The notes beneath the pieces were generated by a model. It worked only from the letters and a program-made list of their open reading frames with translations, was not told the DNA's origin and searched no databases. From the NCBI RefSeq assembly GCF_010389155.1, contig NC_057762.1, positions 7,303,513 through 7,367,512 on the forward strand: DNA of 64,000 nt, read 5' to 3'. This document shows, one piece after another, positions 23,843 through 34,285 of the stretch; the first letter of the stretch is position 1; each line of letters starts with the position of its first letter. The position numbers were made by a program, and so were the translations under genes. This DNA comes from Erigeron canadensis (Eukaryota; Streptophyta; Magnoliopsida; Asterales; Asteraceae).

Positions 23843-25248
23843 TCTCTTATATTAATAAAACAAGATTGTTTTTAAAAGTTTTTAAAAGTTATTTTCAGAA
23901 AAAAGATGAAATGGCAAGTCTTGCTTCTTTGATAGCACAACTTTTAAAAGAATATAACATCATAATTTTTTGTATTTTTATTATCTTATTGCTTTCATCC
24001 CCCCCCCCCCCCCCCGTTTTTTATATTTGAGTTAATTACAGAAATCGTCCCTGTTGTGGATCTCCACTTTCAGCTTTCATCCCTAAGTTTAATAAATTAC
24101 ATTTTTAGTCTAAAAACTTTGCGACGTCAACACTTTTAGCCTGGGTAGTAACGTCTGTTTAAACACCCATCATGTACCAACCACGTGATGGGTAATTACG
24201 TCATTTCCTTTCTCATAATCTAGGTCTAGATCATCGTCCTCCAACTAAAACATCATTTTCTCTAAAAAAATTTAATATAAAATGTAGATCATCATCATCA
24301 GTATCATCCAACAATAAAATCAAAACTACTTTTTTTAAAATGAAATTTTGATTCAAATCCAAAATCAAAACTAAAACCAACTAAATCCAAAGTACAATAA
24401 ATCTTATCCAAAATTTTTATAATCATGTATCAAACCAAGTCTAAATCTAATATAGAAATCAACTTTCTTTATCATCAATTAAACCAAAGAGATCTTATAT
24501 TTGTAAGAGAAAGATGAAAACCATTTAAAGATCTGATGATGATGATGAAATGATGAAGATCCAAGGGATGGTGTTGGTGGTCAAACACGTCTCTGGTCAA
24601 CGACGGTCAACAGGGGTAACAACAATCCGGCCACCACCCACGCCTACCTCTGAAAGTCTAAAATCCGACCACTACCCACAGCCACTTTGAAACCCTAAGA
24701 TCTGGACACCACCTACCAACTGAAAACCCTAAGATCCGACTAGCCATTACCCATCTGCTATCTGAAACCCAAAGATCTTGACTATCGCCGTTCACGATCT
24801 TGACTGGTATATATGTGATAGGTTTTAGATGGTGATGATGATGTTCATTTATTCTACTGATGATCTAATTTTACTGGTTAAAGTTTTGCTCTATTGGATT
24901 AAAGGAAGATATATGTGATAGGTTTTAGATGATGGTGTCATAATGATTGTTGTTAATAAGATCTGAAAGAACTGGGAAAGAAATGGAAGTAGGGTTATTG
25001 ATATGTGTTTTTCCCCTTAATTTATTTATTGTAGAGTTAATTACGAAAATACCCATCACGTGGCTGACATGTGATAGGTTTTTAAACGGACATTACTACC
25101 CAGGACCAAAAGTGTTGATGGAACAAAGTTTTTGGACTAAAACTGTAATTTATGAAACTTAGGGATGAAAGCTGCAAGTGAAGATCCACGACATGGACGA
25201 TTTATGTAATTAACTCTTTATATTTTTACTTCCTTTACCTATCTTAAA
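23843..25248 (+). mobile_element. Helitron-like fragment A, split by a MULE and truncated at its 3' end
   Basis: The 5' terminus after an A reads TCTCTTATATTAATAAAACA, a familiar plant Helitron start. The body matches fragment B (25249-25534) through gatgaaatggcaagtcttgc and a poly-C interrupted tcatcccccc. It is then interrupted at 24029 by the MULE, and resumes at 25217/25226 with ttacttcctttacctatctt. It stops where fragment B begins, without its own CTAG end. The poly-C run (about 24000-24015) is in this copy only. Confidence 0.6.
24029..25216. mobile_element. Non-autonomous Mutator-like element, 1188 bp, nested in a Helitron
   Basis: A perfect 9-bp target duplication, TTTATATTT, flanks it (24020-24028 and 25217-25225). 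The TIRs start gagttaattacagaaatcgt and the right end is the inverted counterpart ending gtaattaactc. They extend to the ACGTGATGGGTAATTACG block near 24183, which has its inverse near 25045. It shares TIR sequence with the element at 28275-29306, so the two belong to one family. No transposase frame is present. Confidence 0.92.
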
Positions 25249-25534
25249 TTTCTTATATTAATAAAACAAGATTGTTTTCAAAAGTGATTTTTAGAAAAAA
25301 GATGAAATGACAAGCCTTGCTTATTTGCTAATACAATTTTTAAAAGAATTTGACATCATAATTTATTTATTTTTAATTATCCTATTGCTTTCATTTTTCC
25401 ACCCACCTATATGTTTACTTCCTTTACCTATCTCAAATTTTCATACGGATTTTTTTCTAATATTATCGAAAATTTTCTCGGTTAGAACAAACCAACATTA
25501 AAATACCCGGGTTGAACCCAGGATTATTAGCTAG
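25249..25534 (+). mobile_element. Short Helitron-like element B
   Basis: The 5' end after an A reads TTTCTTATATTAATAAAACA (TT where TC is usual). The 3' end has the palindromic hairpin cccgggttgaaccc (about 25507-25520), a short spacer and CTAG (25531-25534) followed by T. That is the A|T-insertion, hairpin-CTRR architecture of Helitrons. It is 286 bp with no coding capacity and lies head-to-tail behind fragment A. Confidence 0.62.
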
Positions 25535-25685
25535 TTAACAATGTTTATATATTTCAATAGGTTACTTACCAACTTATTAAATAAAATTTTTGTCAACTTT
25601 TTTTATTTCTTTTAATGATAATACTTAAAACATACATCAAAATTCTAAGATTTTTTTCTCTTCAAAACCTATCATTTATACAACT

Positions 25686-26889
25686 AGAAAATTACATTTT
25701 TGGTACCTCAATTTGACAGCTTTTGCACTTTTAGTCTCCAACTCAAAACATTGTAGCTTTCATACCTAAAGTTTTGTGTTTATTTCAGTTTTGGTACCAC
25801 GTTCATACGGCGTTAATTTTTGTCGTTAACGCCCTCACGTGACAAACACGTGAGGGGTATTTTAGTCTTTTGACCCCCATCTTTTTAAGAAAATTACACT
25901 TTTGATATCTCAAGTTGTCAACTTTTCACTTTTGGTACGTCAAGTAGACAACATATTTTTATTACACTCTCCAGTTTTCATCTCACGCATTAACATTTAT
26001 CAAACAACACACACTCAAAAATCAACACACATTACAATCATCCATATATCCATGTATACCTATATCTCTATATCATACTAAATCCAATACATAAACATGC
26101 GTAAATAAATTTAAATCTCTTATATGAATCATACACCACCAGAAAGAGTTGTCGACTATCTCCCTCCCCACCAGGCACCACGACCTCTACCTTAGCTAGA
26201 GATTCCGATCTAATGTCATTTGTAGCAAATTTATTCATCCGTAACAAATTCCGTTCAGATCTCGTTTGTAGCAGATTCCGATCGAAGAGTAGGGTAATTT
26301 AGGGGTGAGGAGATTTGCAATAATATGAAGAAAGGAGATCGATGGTAGGTGCGTCATCCGGTGACATGAGTTTTTTCCGGTCATCGATCCACCAATGCAT
26401 TCAGTTCCTCCACCATCACCCGTAATTACACCAACAACATATAATATTTCAAAGAATGGATACACACCATTGGGTGTTTTTTGAAGAGCCGTAAAAAAAC
26501 AAACAAACAAACAAACAAACATGTGTATTGATTTTTGAGTGTGTGTTGTTTGGTAGATACTAATATGTGAGATGAAAATTAGATAGTGTAATAAAAATAT
26601 GTTTGTCAAAAGTGAAAAAATTAACAACTTGCGGTACCAAAAGTGGAAAAATTGACAAATTGAGGTATCAAAAGTGTTGTTTTTCTCAAAAATAAAAGGG
26701 GACAAAAGACTAAAATACCCCTCACGTGTTTGTCACGTGAGGGCGTTAACGGCAAAAATTAACGTCGTATGAACGTGGTACCAAAACTGAAAAAAACACA
26801 AAACTTTAGGTATGAAAGTTGCAATATTTTGAGTTAGAGACTAAAAGTACAAAAGTTGCCAACTTAAGGTACCAAAAGTGTAATTTTCT
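25686..26889. mobile_element. Mutator-like element with about 300-bp TIRs, 1204 bp
   Basis: The ends agaaaattacatttttggta and taccaaaagtgtaattttct are inverted repeats. The arms stay complementary for several hundred bases, including the palindromic block gttaacgccctcacgtgaca (about 25825) and its inverse near 26720, and an outward copy of tttttgagtgtgtgttgttt. A second version of the terminal module (gaaaattacacttttgatat) recurs about 200 bp inside at 25889, with a counterpart in the right arm. A clean 9-bp duplication is not visible, so assignment rests on design similarity to its neighbours. Confidence 0.75.
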
Positions 26890-27479
26890 CTTTATATAAT
26901 ATGTTTATGTTCAGTTATGTATTTTATTTTAATTCCATCAAAATCCCAACTAAAAAACTTTGTAGAATTTTATATAAATTAAAAATAATGTAAATTAGAA
27001 ATAAATTGTGTAACATCTATTAAACCCTTATTGAGAAGAGAATCTCTACGATATAACACTAGAGATAGGCATAAAACTTATCTATCTTATAACTAAAAGT
27101 GCAAGTAATGGGTACACTTGGCACTTCTTAAATCTCTTTTTAGGCCTAAAAGTTAAAACTCTCTCCTAATTACTCTAGATCTCTCTCATTTTTTCATTTT
27201 TTCCAGAGTTTTTTTCTTGCTTATTAAATAGATAATTATATTTAAAACTATATCATAAATATTTTTATATCAAAATAAATTTTTTAAATTTTAAAGATTT
27301 ATGATATCTTTTTAAAATTCTCTCAATAAATTATTATTTATACAATCTAATCTTTTATTAATCAATGTCATTCATATCATTTCTCCCATTCCTATCTTTA
27401 ATAAACAAAACAAGTTTAGTAAACTTCTCAAAAAAAAAAAAACCATACAGTTTTTTCATATCATTTTAACTTTTTTTGG

Positions 27480-27960
27480 TATTTTGCGCGTATTTATTTA
27501 TTATCGATTATTTTAGTATTAAGTGTATTAGCAATCTTTCTTTCGATGTTAAGAATCAAGCAACTCTTAAACAAATCATTTTTCATCCTACTACTAGATC
27601 TAGTTTTCACAATTTTCATCGATGAAAAAGCTCTTTCAGTTGTTGCGGTTAAATAAGAAGAGTTAGCACCAAACAGATCAATCGATCACTTGGATAACTT
27701 ACGATTGAAGGTCGTGCACCGGATCACAAATTAAAGAATCTAGGTTAGTCTCTGTTGAGTTAGGAATGTTTGTTCCAGGTTGAACTACATGAGGCTCTTC
27801 CAGAAGGTTTTCATCATTGGGTGGAGGTTGGGGTTCAAGTTCTTGACGAGAGACAAGCTCGGGATTTTTTTTCATTTGAAAAAAATAGAAGGTTCTTTTT
27901 TGACCCGTGATTAAAACCCTAAAGTTATTATTATAGAGCACTAATGAACAACTTGAATCA
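27480..27960 (-). pseudogene. Internally deleted hAT transposase relic (ZMYM1-like type)
   Basis: Two pieces of one transposase survive on the minus strand. The upstream piece (about 27941-27699) contains FFQMKKNPELVSRQ and ends NLDSLICDPVHDLQS, like the N-terminal region of ZMYM1-type hAT proteins with a truncated DPG.R motif. The downstream piece (about 27660-27500) reads SYLTATTERAFSSMKIVKTR and continues through MKNDLFKSCLILNIERKIAN. This is the hAT C-terminal dimerisation signature (TERAFSAMKIVKTRLRN). The several hundred residues normally between them are absent. Element ends were not found. Confidence 0.75.
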
Positions 27961-28274
27961 AGAACTCTTTAAAACAACGAGACTATAATCAACACTATAT
28001 CACTAATTTAGTAAATTTAAGTATCATTGTATCTCAACAACTGGTTATTGATCCTAATCAACACTCTATCACTAATTTAGTAATTTAAATTATCGTTGTA
28101 TCTCAACATCTGGTTGTTGATCCTAATTCCCAATATTTATGCTTTACCTTATTAATAAGATCAATTCAATTAGATACTAAAACTATGAAAGTATATTATA
28201 CATATACAAATACATTAGTTTATATGATCGATCCCATGAATTCACGAAAGAATCATAATATAAATCTTAAATAT

Positions 28275-29306
28275 GAGTTAATTATAGAAATTGTCCCTGT
28301 CGTGAAACCTGACTTGCAGTTTTCGTCTCTGAGTTTAATAAATTACAGTTTTAGTCCAAAAAATTTTGCTCCGTCAACACTTTTGGTCCTGATTATAAAG
28401 GTCGTTAAAAAAGGAGGTCACATGTTTGGCACGTGATGGGTAATCTCATAATTTGGCTTAGAGTTAATTACAGAAATTGTCCATATCGTAAACCACCACT
28501 TTCAGCTTTGGTCCCTAGCTTTTAATAATTAACTTTAAGCCTAATTAATTATACTAAATCTAAAACCCAAAATCTTATCAACATATATTAAACTAAATCT
28601 TATATAAAAACTTCTAGAAATAATATATACAAACTTAATAATTAGTTACCGCCAAGATTTGAGTTACTGGGTTTGGAGAGAAGGAAGGAGTTACCGGGTT
28701 TGGAGTAACCGGAGAGGCGGAGATGGTGGTGGTTGTGAGTCACCGAAATTTGTCGTACCTTCCATAGTAACCACATCACTCACTTGAATCCGATTTCGAA
28801 GTTATTAGGAGATGCGAGCTTCAATTTATTTCATGCTTTCCTAGGTTTCTCACGCACACATGTCTTTATAGTAGCATTCACACAGTCATATCTCATTTTC
28901 TTTTCATTTGTCGTAGCTCACGAGTAGTTTGTGTAATTTATTAAAAGTTTGTATATATTATTTATGGAAGTTAGTATATAAGATCTAGTTTAATATATGT
29001 TGATAAGATTTTGGGTTTTTAGATTTAGTTTAAATAATTTGTCTTAAAGTTAATTATTAAAAGCTAGGGACCAAAACTGAAAGTGGTGGTTCACGATAAG
29101 GACGATTTATGTAATTAACTCTAAACCAAATTACGAGATTACCCATCACGTGCTAGACATGTGACATCCTTTTTAATGGACGTTTATAATCAGGACCAAA
29201 AGTGTTACGGAGCAATGTTTTTTGGACTAAACCTGTAACTTATTAAATTTTGGGACGAAAGCTATAAGTAGAGGTCCACGACAAGGACGATTTTCGTAAT
29301 TAACTC
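28275..29306. mobile_element. Mutator-like element with nested terminal modules, 1032 bp
   Basis: Flanks CTTAAATAT (28266-28274) and CTTTAATAT (29307-29315) are a 9-bp target duplication with one mismatch. TIRs start gagttaattatagaaattgt and match the element at 24029-25216. A second inverted terminal pair lies inside, starting gagttaattacagaaattgt at 28461 and ending gtaattaactc at 29121. The sequence just outside this inner pair (atttggctta / taaaccaaa) is itself inverted, not directly repeated. The inner pair is therefore part of the arms and not a separate insertion. No transposase is present. Confidence 0.85.
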
Positions 29307-29637
29307 CTTTAATATATATTAAAACAAAACCTTTAATTTTAAAATGAAAAAGTGTGAAATATTGATTAGATTTTACCTGTTATTTTCTACCATGATATTT
29401 CATTGATGTCATCATCATTGACCAAATAATTAGTCATTAACATTTTTAGTTCTCAAACTTTACTTTTATACAAATAAGTCATTTAATATAAATTTTTTTA
29501 GTTTAGTAAATGGCGTAATTGAATATCATTTAATAAATTGATTAACCAAATCTTTATAATAATGGTAATTCTTATTATATAATATAATGTTATAACTTAT
29601 AAAAAAATCATTTATTTATATATCCACCCCACTAGAG

Positions 29638-29870
29638 GTGTCATGTTTTTCAAAGTCTAACTTTTGCAACTTTGACCGTAAATAATTTTAATCGTGTTTG
29701 ATAATATATAATGAAAGTAATTAATATGAATTATTGTGTTTTAGAAGTTTTATCAATGATATAATTTTCATCAAATTTTATATAAAACAAAAAAATAGAT
29801 TTAAGGTCAAAGTTTAAAGATTAAGACTTTAAATATTCAAAGTAAGACACTTCTAATAGGACAGATGGAG
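29638..29870. mobile_element. Degenerate Stowaway-like MITE
   Basis: The right end taataggacagatggag|TA resembles the Stowaway consensus end (GGGACGGAGGGAG|TA). The interior has the family-like tttgaccgtaaataatttta and ggtcaaagtttaaagattaa arms in inverted arrangement. The left end is poorly preserved, so boundaries are approximate. Confidence 0.35.
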
Positions 29871-30380
29871 TATATATTATTTTTTCATGTATACAAAGTT
29901 TTATATATTATATATTTTGTATTTCTAATGTCGTGTAACTGAATATTTGACAAAATTTCAAGTTAAAATGGGTTGTTAAATTGAATATGATATTTAAGTT
30001 TTGACAAGAAAAAAAATACTTTTTGATAAATTTACAATATGCTTATTTTTTTTGTTGATAATTTATATATATAAAAAAAGGTAATTAGATAGGAACCCCT
30101 GCTCTCATGTACCATTTGGTACCCACTAATCCCCCAGACAGGCTAGTGTCCAAGTGAATCTCAACCAGTTAATAATTTCCTGATAATTTATACCATTTAC
30201 TTCACTAATTATCTTTTGGTAAAGAATCTTAGTTGTATGATTGTTTTTAGTGTTTAACTATAATAAAACATTAAAAATATTATATTATTACGAGAAATTT
30301 TAAATAAACACTAGACCTCATGAACAAAAGTTTGGTCACATAATTATTTTGAGTCTTTTAGGTAAAAGATGAAAGAAGAT

Positions 30381-30399
30381 GGGGGGGGGGGGGGGGGGG
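30381..30399. repeat. Poly-G tract (G19)
   Basis: Nineteen consecutive G followed by actaggtggtgttgccccct. Long G runs are rare in plant DNA and can form quadruplexes. The length is also prone to assembly error. Confidence 0.85.
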
Positions 30400-30994
30400 A
30401 CTAGGTGGTGTTGCCCCCTCCCCTAACTAGTCCAATAAGTTTGACTTTTTAATAGTCCAAAATTACAAGTCCATTTAAATATATGTATCTAGGCTCCTCT
30501 AAATGTAAATTTATATCTACACTAGCTAATCAATCCGAATTTAACCCGGATTAACTCATAAATGCTTTGCAAATAAACCGAACTATATTTGGGTAGCTTT
30601 AAAATATGTTGTCATGTAAAAATGTATAATAACAACGTTAAATAAGTTGAAAAGTTGTGATAAGTTATTGTGTAAAAAACAAAACTAAACGGAAACAAAA
30701 CTTGTGTAGTTGTGGACACATGTTGAAACACATACCGTTGATAAAAACAAAAAAGTAAAAACCTATCCTAAAAGATACCATAGTTTTCAGCCTATTATAA
30801 CGAAAAATTAAGTGATTAAAATCTTACATGATAATATGAGCATTTAATAAAAATCTTACATTAAAATCTATATTAAAATCTATATTTAAAAAAGGAAATG
30901 TCATAATTAAATTAAAAGAATATGTGGAAGTACACAATTTTTAAAAAAAATCTTATTATCACCACAATTTTGCTTTATTTATATAATAGATAGA

Positions 30995-31513
30995 CTAGCA
31001 CGTTACCCGCGCAATGCGGCGGTGGTTGTGACAATACCGTTGTAGTGGGGGGCGAGTGTTGGTGGTGAAGACGACGTCGAGTGGTGTGGATAATTGATGT
31101 AAATGGTTGATGAAAATATATTAAAGGATAAAGGATTGATAGTGTAAATTAATCATTAAGGTTATGGGGTAGTGTATGTTGAAATATTTTAAGGGGTGCT
31201 AAGTGAAAATATTACATATTTTCAACACTTTCATAAATAAAATAGGTTATTTCTTTTATAATATAGCATGGTACCCGCGCAAATGCAGCGGTAGTAATGC
31301 CAGAGACGACATGGTGGTGGGGGCGACTGTTGGTGGTAGAAGCGGCGTCAAGTGGGGTAGATAATTGACGTAAAAGTAATTGATGTAAATGGTTGATGAA
31401 GATACTTTAAAAGATAAATGGCTGATAGTGTAATTTAATCATTAAGGGGCATTTTAGACAATTCCCTATGTTACTTTCAACAAGGGGCTATTTCTTTTAT
31501 AATATAGTATAGA
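30995..31513 (-). mobile_element. Tandem (two-unit) Helitron-like element
   Basis: On the minus strand the 5' end after an A is TCTATACTATATTATAAAAG (from 31513). The 3' end is a GC-rich hairpin region, CCGCATTGCGCGGG, followed by CTAG (30998-30995) and then T. In the middle (about 31240-31275) a second 5' end (TATATTATAAAAGAAATAA) abuts a second hairpin end (CTGCATTTGCGCGGG). The unit therefore consists of two copies of about 255 bp in head-to-tail order. The copies share blocks such as gtaaatggttgatgaa and tggtggt-rich sequence. No coding capacity. Confidence 0.68.
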
Positions 31514-31709
31514 TAGATAGATTATGGTGTTGGAACTATCTCTTTGGTAGCCTAGTATATAAAATTGATATTTTGTTTATCGTTATCAAAAAGTGTAAAT
31601 TTATATTTGCCTTTTCCAATAAAAAAAGAGAATTTTATCCCAAATTCTCAATCTGAAGTTTAGAAAAGTAAAAGAAATGATGGCGTCAACACTCAATTAT
31701 TATTCTAAA

Positions 31710-31745
31710 CTAGCTTATTACCCGCGTAATTTGCGGGATTTTTAC
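31710..31745 (-). mobile_element. Helitron-like 3' terminus
   Basis: On the minus strand, the hairpin CCCGCAAATTACGCGGG is followed by TAATAAG and CTAG, then T. This is the same architecture as the ends at 30995 and 25534. The matching 5' end, which would lie at a higher coordinate, was not identified. The next roughly 700 bases show no other feature. Confidence 0.45.
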
Positions 31746-32532
31746 ACTTTTTTTGCATTGAAAAACTTTTAATATTTATAAACTTTTGAACCATAATCGT
31801 AATACCAAATTCATTGTTAAGAAAAAAATGTTAACAAATAATGTCACAATCATAGAACTAAAAGATATACATGAGCTATTAAAGAGATAATTTTATTAAC
31901 ACTAAGTTGTAACTTGTAAGTTGTAACTATAGTTGTACTCTTATCAACGGTATCAAAAGGTGTTATTTTAATTCATATATTTAAGCAATCATATCAAAAA
32001 ACCATGCAATATAAAGGTTTTTGAAAAATATTTGTGACATCGTTGAAATAAAACGCTATTAGTGAAAATAAAATGTAATAAAGATATTATAAATATTTCA
32101 AGTGTAGTTGTTTAAAATCTTTAATAATGTTGAAGGTTAAAATAAACAATCAATTGATGATTTGAGAGGCAATGAAAAAGATAAGACGCTTTATAAATTT
32201 TATAGAAGATTATTATAATATTTACTTAGAAATTTTCTTTTAGTAATTTTCGTTCATTTTGACCTCTTTAACGTATTTATTCATAATTATATACTAGGAT
32301 TTGTCTTAACTTAGTAGTTTTATTAAGTGTTTGCAAGATTTATATGGTGTGAAAAGAAGATGACTTAACAATGATATTCATTCAATTACCTAACATAACC
32401 AGGTTTGAAGACTAGCAGATCCTTAGTGTAGACGGAGTGCAGTGGGGAGGAGATTGATACCCGTCGGTCACCCAATGGAACACCAATCTACACCACTGGT
32501 ACCGGTTAGGCGGGGAGTGAGGCGGGGAGGGT

Positions 32533-33516
32533 TGTTATTGAGTCCTAATGTTCATTGTAAATTTGGTGATAACAAATATGATAGATAAACACTTAATAAT
32601 CTTTTGGTTTTTGTAATCTAATATGGGTCAGACAAAGCTAACACAACTTACAATCTGTTTCTGGCCCAGATCATGCTACATGTTTTGTAATTGTAATCTT
32701 ATGGAAGCAAGTGTTGTTTAAGCTGCATCAACAATGGTTATATCATTCAATCCAAGTCGAAGAGGAGGATTGAAGATAGAAGACCAAACTGGTAGTGGAA
32801 GTCAGACTGGGATTAGCAATCAACTTGAAAACACTTAGGCAGATTGGTGCTTTGACAAATGGCCCAATATGTCTCTGACAATCAAGTGAATATAACAACC
32901 TGGATTGTTGATAAGGACAAAGTGGTTGGTTTTACATATGCGTGTCCATACTCTTATTGTATGATAAAGAATGATGATAGTACTTTGGGGACCACAAGTA
33001 CTATGAGAAGGCACGATCATATATTCCTTTATCATCCAGTGGAAGAAGAATACGTGGCTTTATTGGATACCAAGAGAGGAAGGGTTTTCGCCTATAAAAG
33101 CCTCATTTCTTGATTGCATATGTGTGGCATTCCTGAGAATCATTCTTCACATAAGTTTTCTCTGCTTCTACACACAACTTAGTATGTCTGAGATCAATTT
33201 TGGCTTATTCTCTTGAGTATAAACTTGTTGATTGTAATTTGTCATTTCAGAGGGTTGTTTAGATATCTATAGGCTATCTTGTTTACGCAACAACCCTGTA
33301 ATTCTTTGTATAGATTATTTCTTAATAAAGAGTTACATTGAAAATTACAATCTATGTGCAACAATGTCTTTTACATTTACTGCTTTACTGTTTCATTCAT
33401 TCATGTTCTTTACTTTCTTAAAACACATAAACTGAATTTGTGAAACGTTTTCATAAAAGTGTATAAAGATCAATTTATTTTGTATTCACCCCTTTACAAC
33501 TATTCCGTGCTCAACA
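32533..33516 (+). mobile_element. Probable LTR (copia-like), degenerate
   Basis: It starts TGTTATTGAG and ends CTCAACA, the short inverted TG...CA ends of LTRs. Inside are a TATA box in cctataaaagcctc (about 33092) and an AATAAAG polyadenylation word (about 33323), in the order of an LTR. The 3' end is preceded by ttgtattcacccctttac, a typical copia-LTR tail. Immediately downstream, ttggtatattgagac (about 33521) resembles a decayed tRNA-Met primer-binding site (TGGTATCAGAGC). No gag-pol follows and no 5-bp duplication was found. It is therefore a truncated element or a chance likeness. The 84-aa frame at 32859-33113 lies inside and has no known domain. Confidence 0.42.
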
Positions 33517-33881
33517 TACTTTGGTATATTGAGACACCTTGGGACATATCAGTTGTCCCCGACTTGATCTCCACCTTTGTTACCGTTAGATGCCTCTAAA
33601 TCCGTAATTTTCTTTTTTCTTTTTAATAAACTACCAATCTTTTGATATATACGTGTGTATATATATATATATACATATATAGGTTTTAGGTAAAATAAAA
33701 CAACTATTAAAGTAAAATAAATAAAACAATATGTTTTTCTTCAGTGATCACCACCGAGCATCATGAAAATCATCGTACATCAATTGCTTCATGAATCTTC
33801 GTGTATCAATTTACCCATGATCTAAGGGTTAAGATCTTGTCGTATTTGTTTTACTTTAATACTTGTTTTACAATACCTAAC

Positions 33882-33882
<1 letters not shown>

Positions 33883-33933
<51 letters not shown>
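33883..33933. repeat. (TA)n microsatellite
   Basis: About 25 TA units ending exactly at the left end of the hairpin MITE at 33934. A shorter TA run continues to its right (34286-34296). Confidence 0.9.
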
Positions 33934-33935
<2 letters not shown>

Positions 33936-34285
33936 TAACACTCCGGTGAGAACACTTTTAAAATAAGAACGGTGAGAACACTTAAAAACATCATTTTGAT
34001 GCATTAAAAGTCCATAAAACTAACATAGTGCTTAACTAATTATCATTATTTAAGTGTTTAACAACACATTGATCCGTCAAAATCGAAAAAATCTCGTTTT
34101 TTGTTGGATGCAAAAAAAAAACGTGATATTTTCGATTTTGACGGATCAATGTGTTGTTAAACACTTAAATAATGATAATTAGTTAAGCACTATGTTAGTT
34201 TTATGGACTTTTAATGCATCAAAAAGTAATTTTTAAGTGTTCTCATTTGTTCTCATTTTAATTTCATTCTCATTTGATTGTCACC
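33934..34285. mobile_element. Hairpin MITE, 352 bp, inserted in a TA repeat
   Basis: The ends ggtaacactccggtgagaac and, inverted, ggtgacaatcaaatgagaat are followed by near-perfect arms of about 120 bp (tttaacaacacattgatccg returns inverted at about 34141-34165). The arms close on a small loop of about 40 bases near 34100. Flanks are TA repeat on both sides, so the target duplication cannot be defined. No coding capacity. Confidence 0.85.

Noticed and set aside
26235..26705. 156-aa minus-strand open frame
   Set aside because: It lies in the core and right arm of the MULE-like element, is low-complexity (Phe/Leu/Ile runs) and has no recognisable domain.
28461..29121. Inner inverted pair as an independent MULE insertion
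   Set aside because: The immediate flanks are inverted and not directly repeated, so there is no insertion duplication. It is part of the outer element's arms.
32859..33113. 84-aa plus-strand open frame
   Set aside because: It overlaps an equally open minus-strand frame and sits within a probable LTR. No family was recognised.
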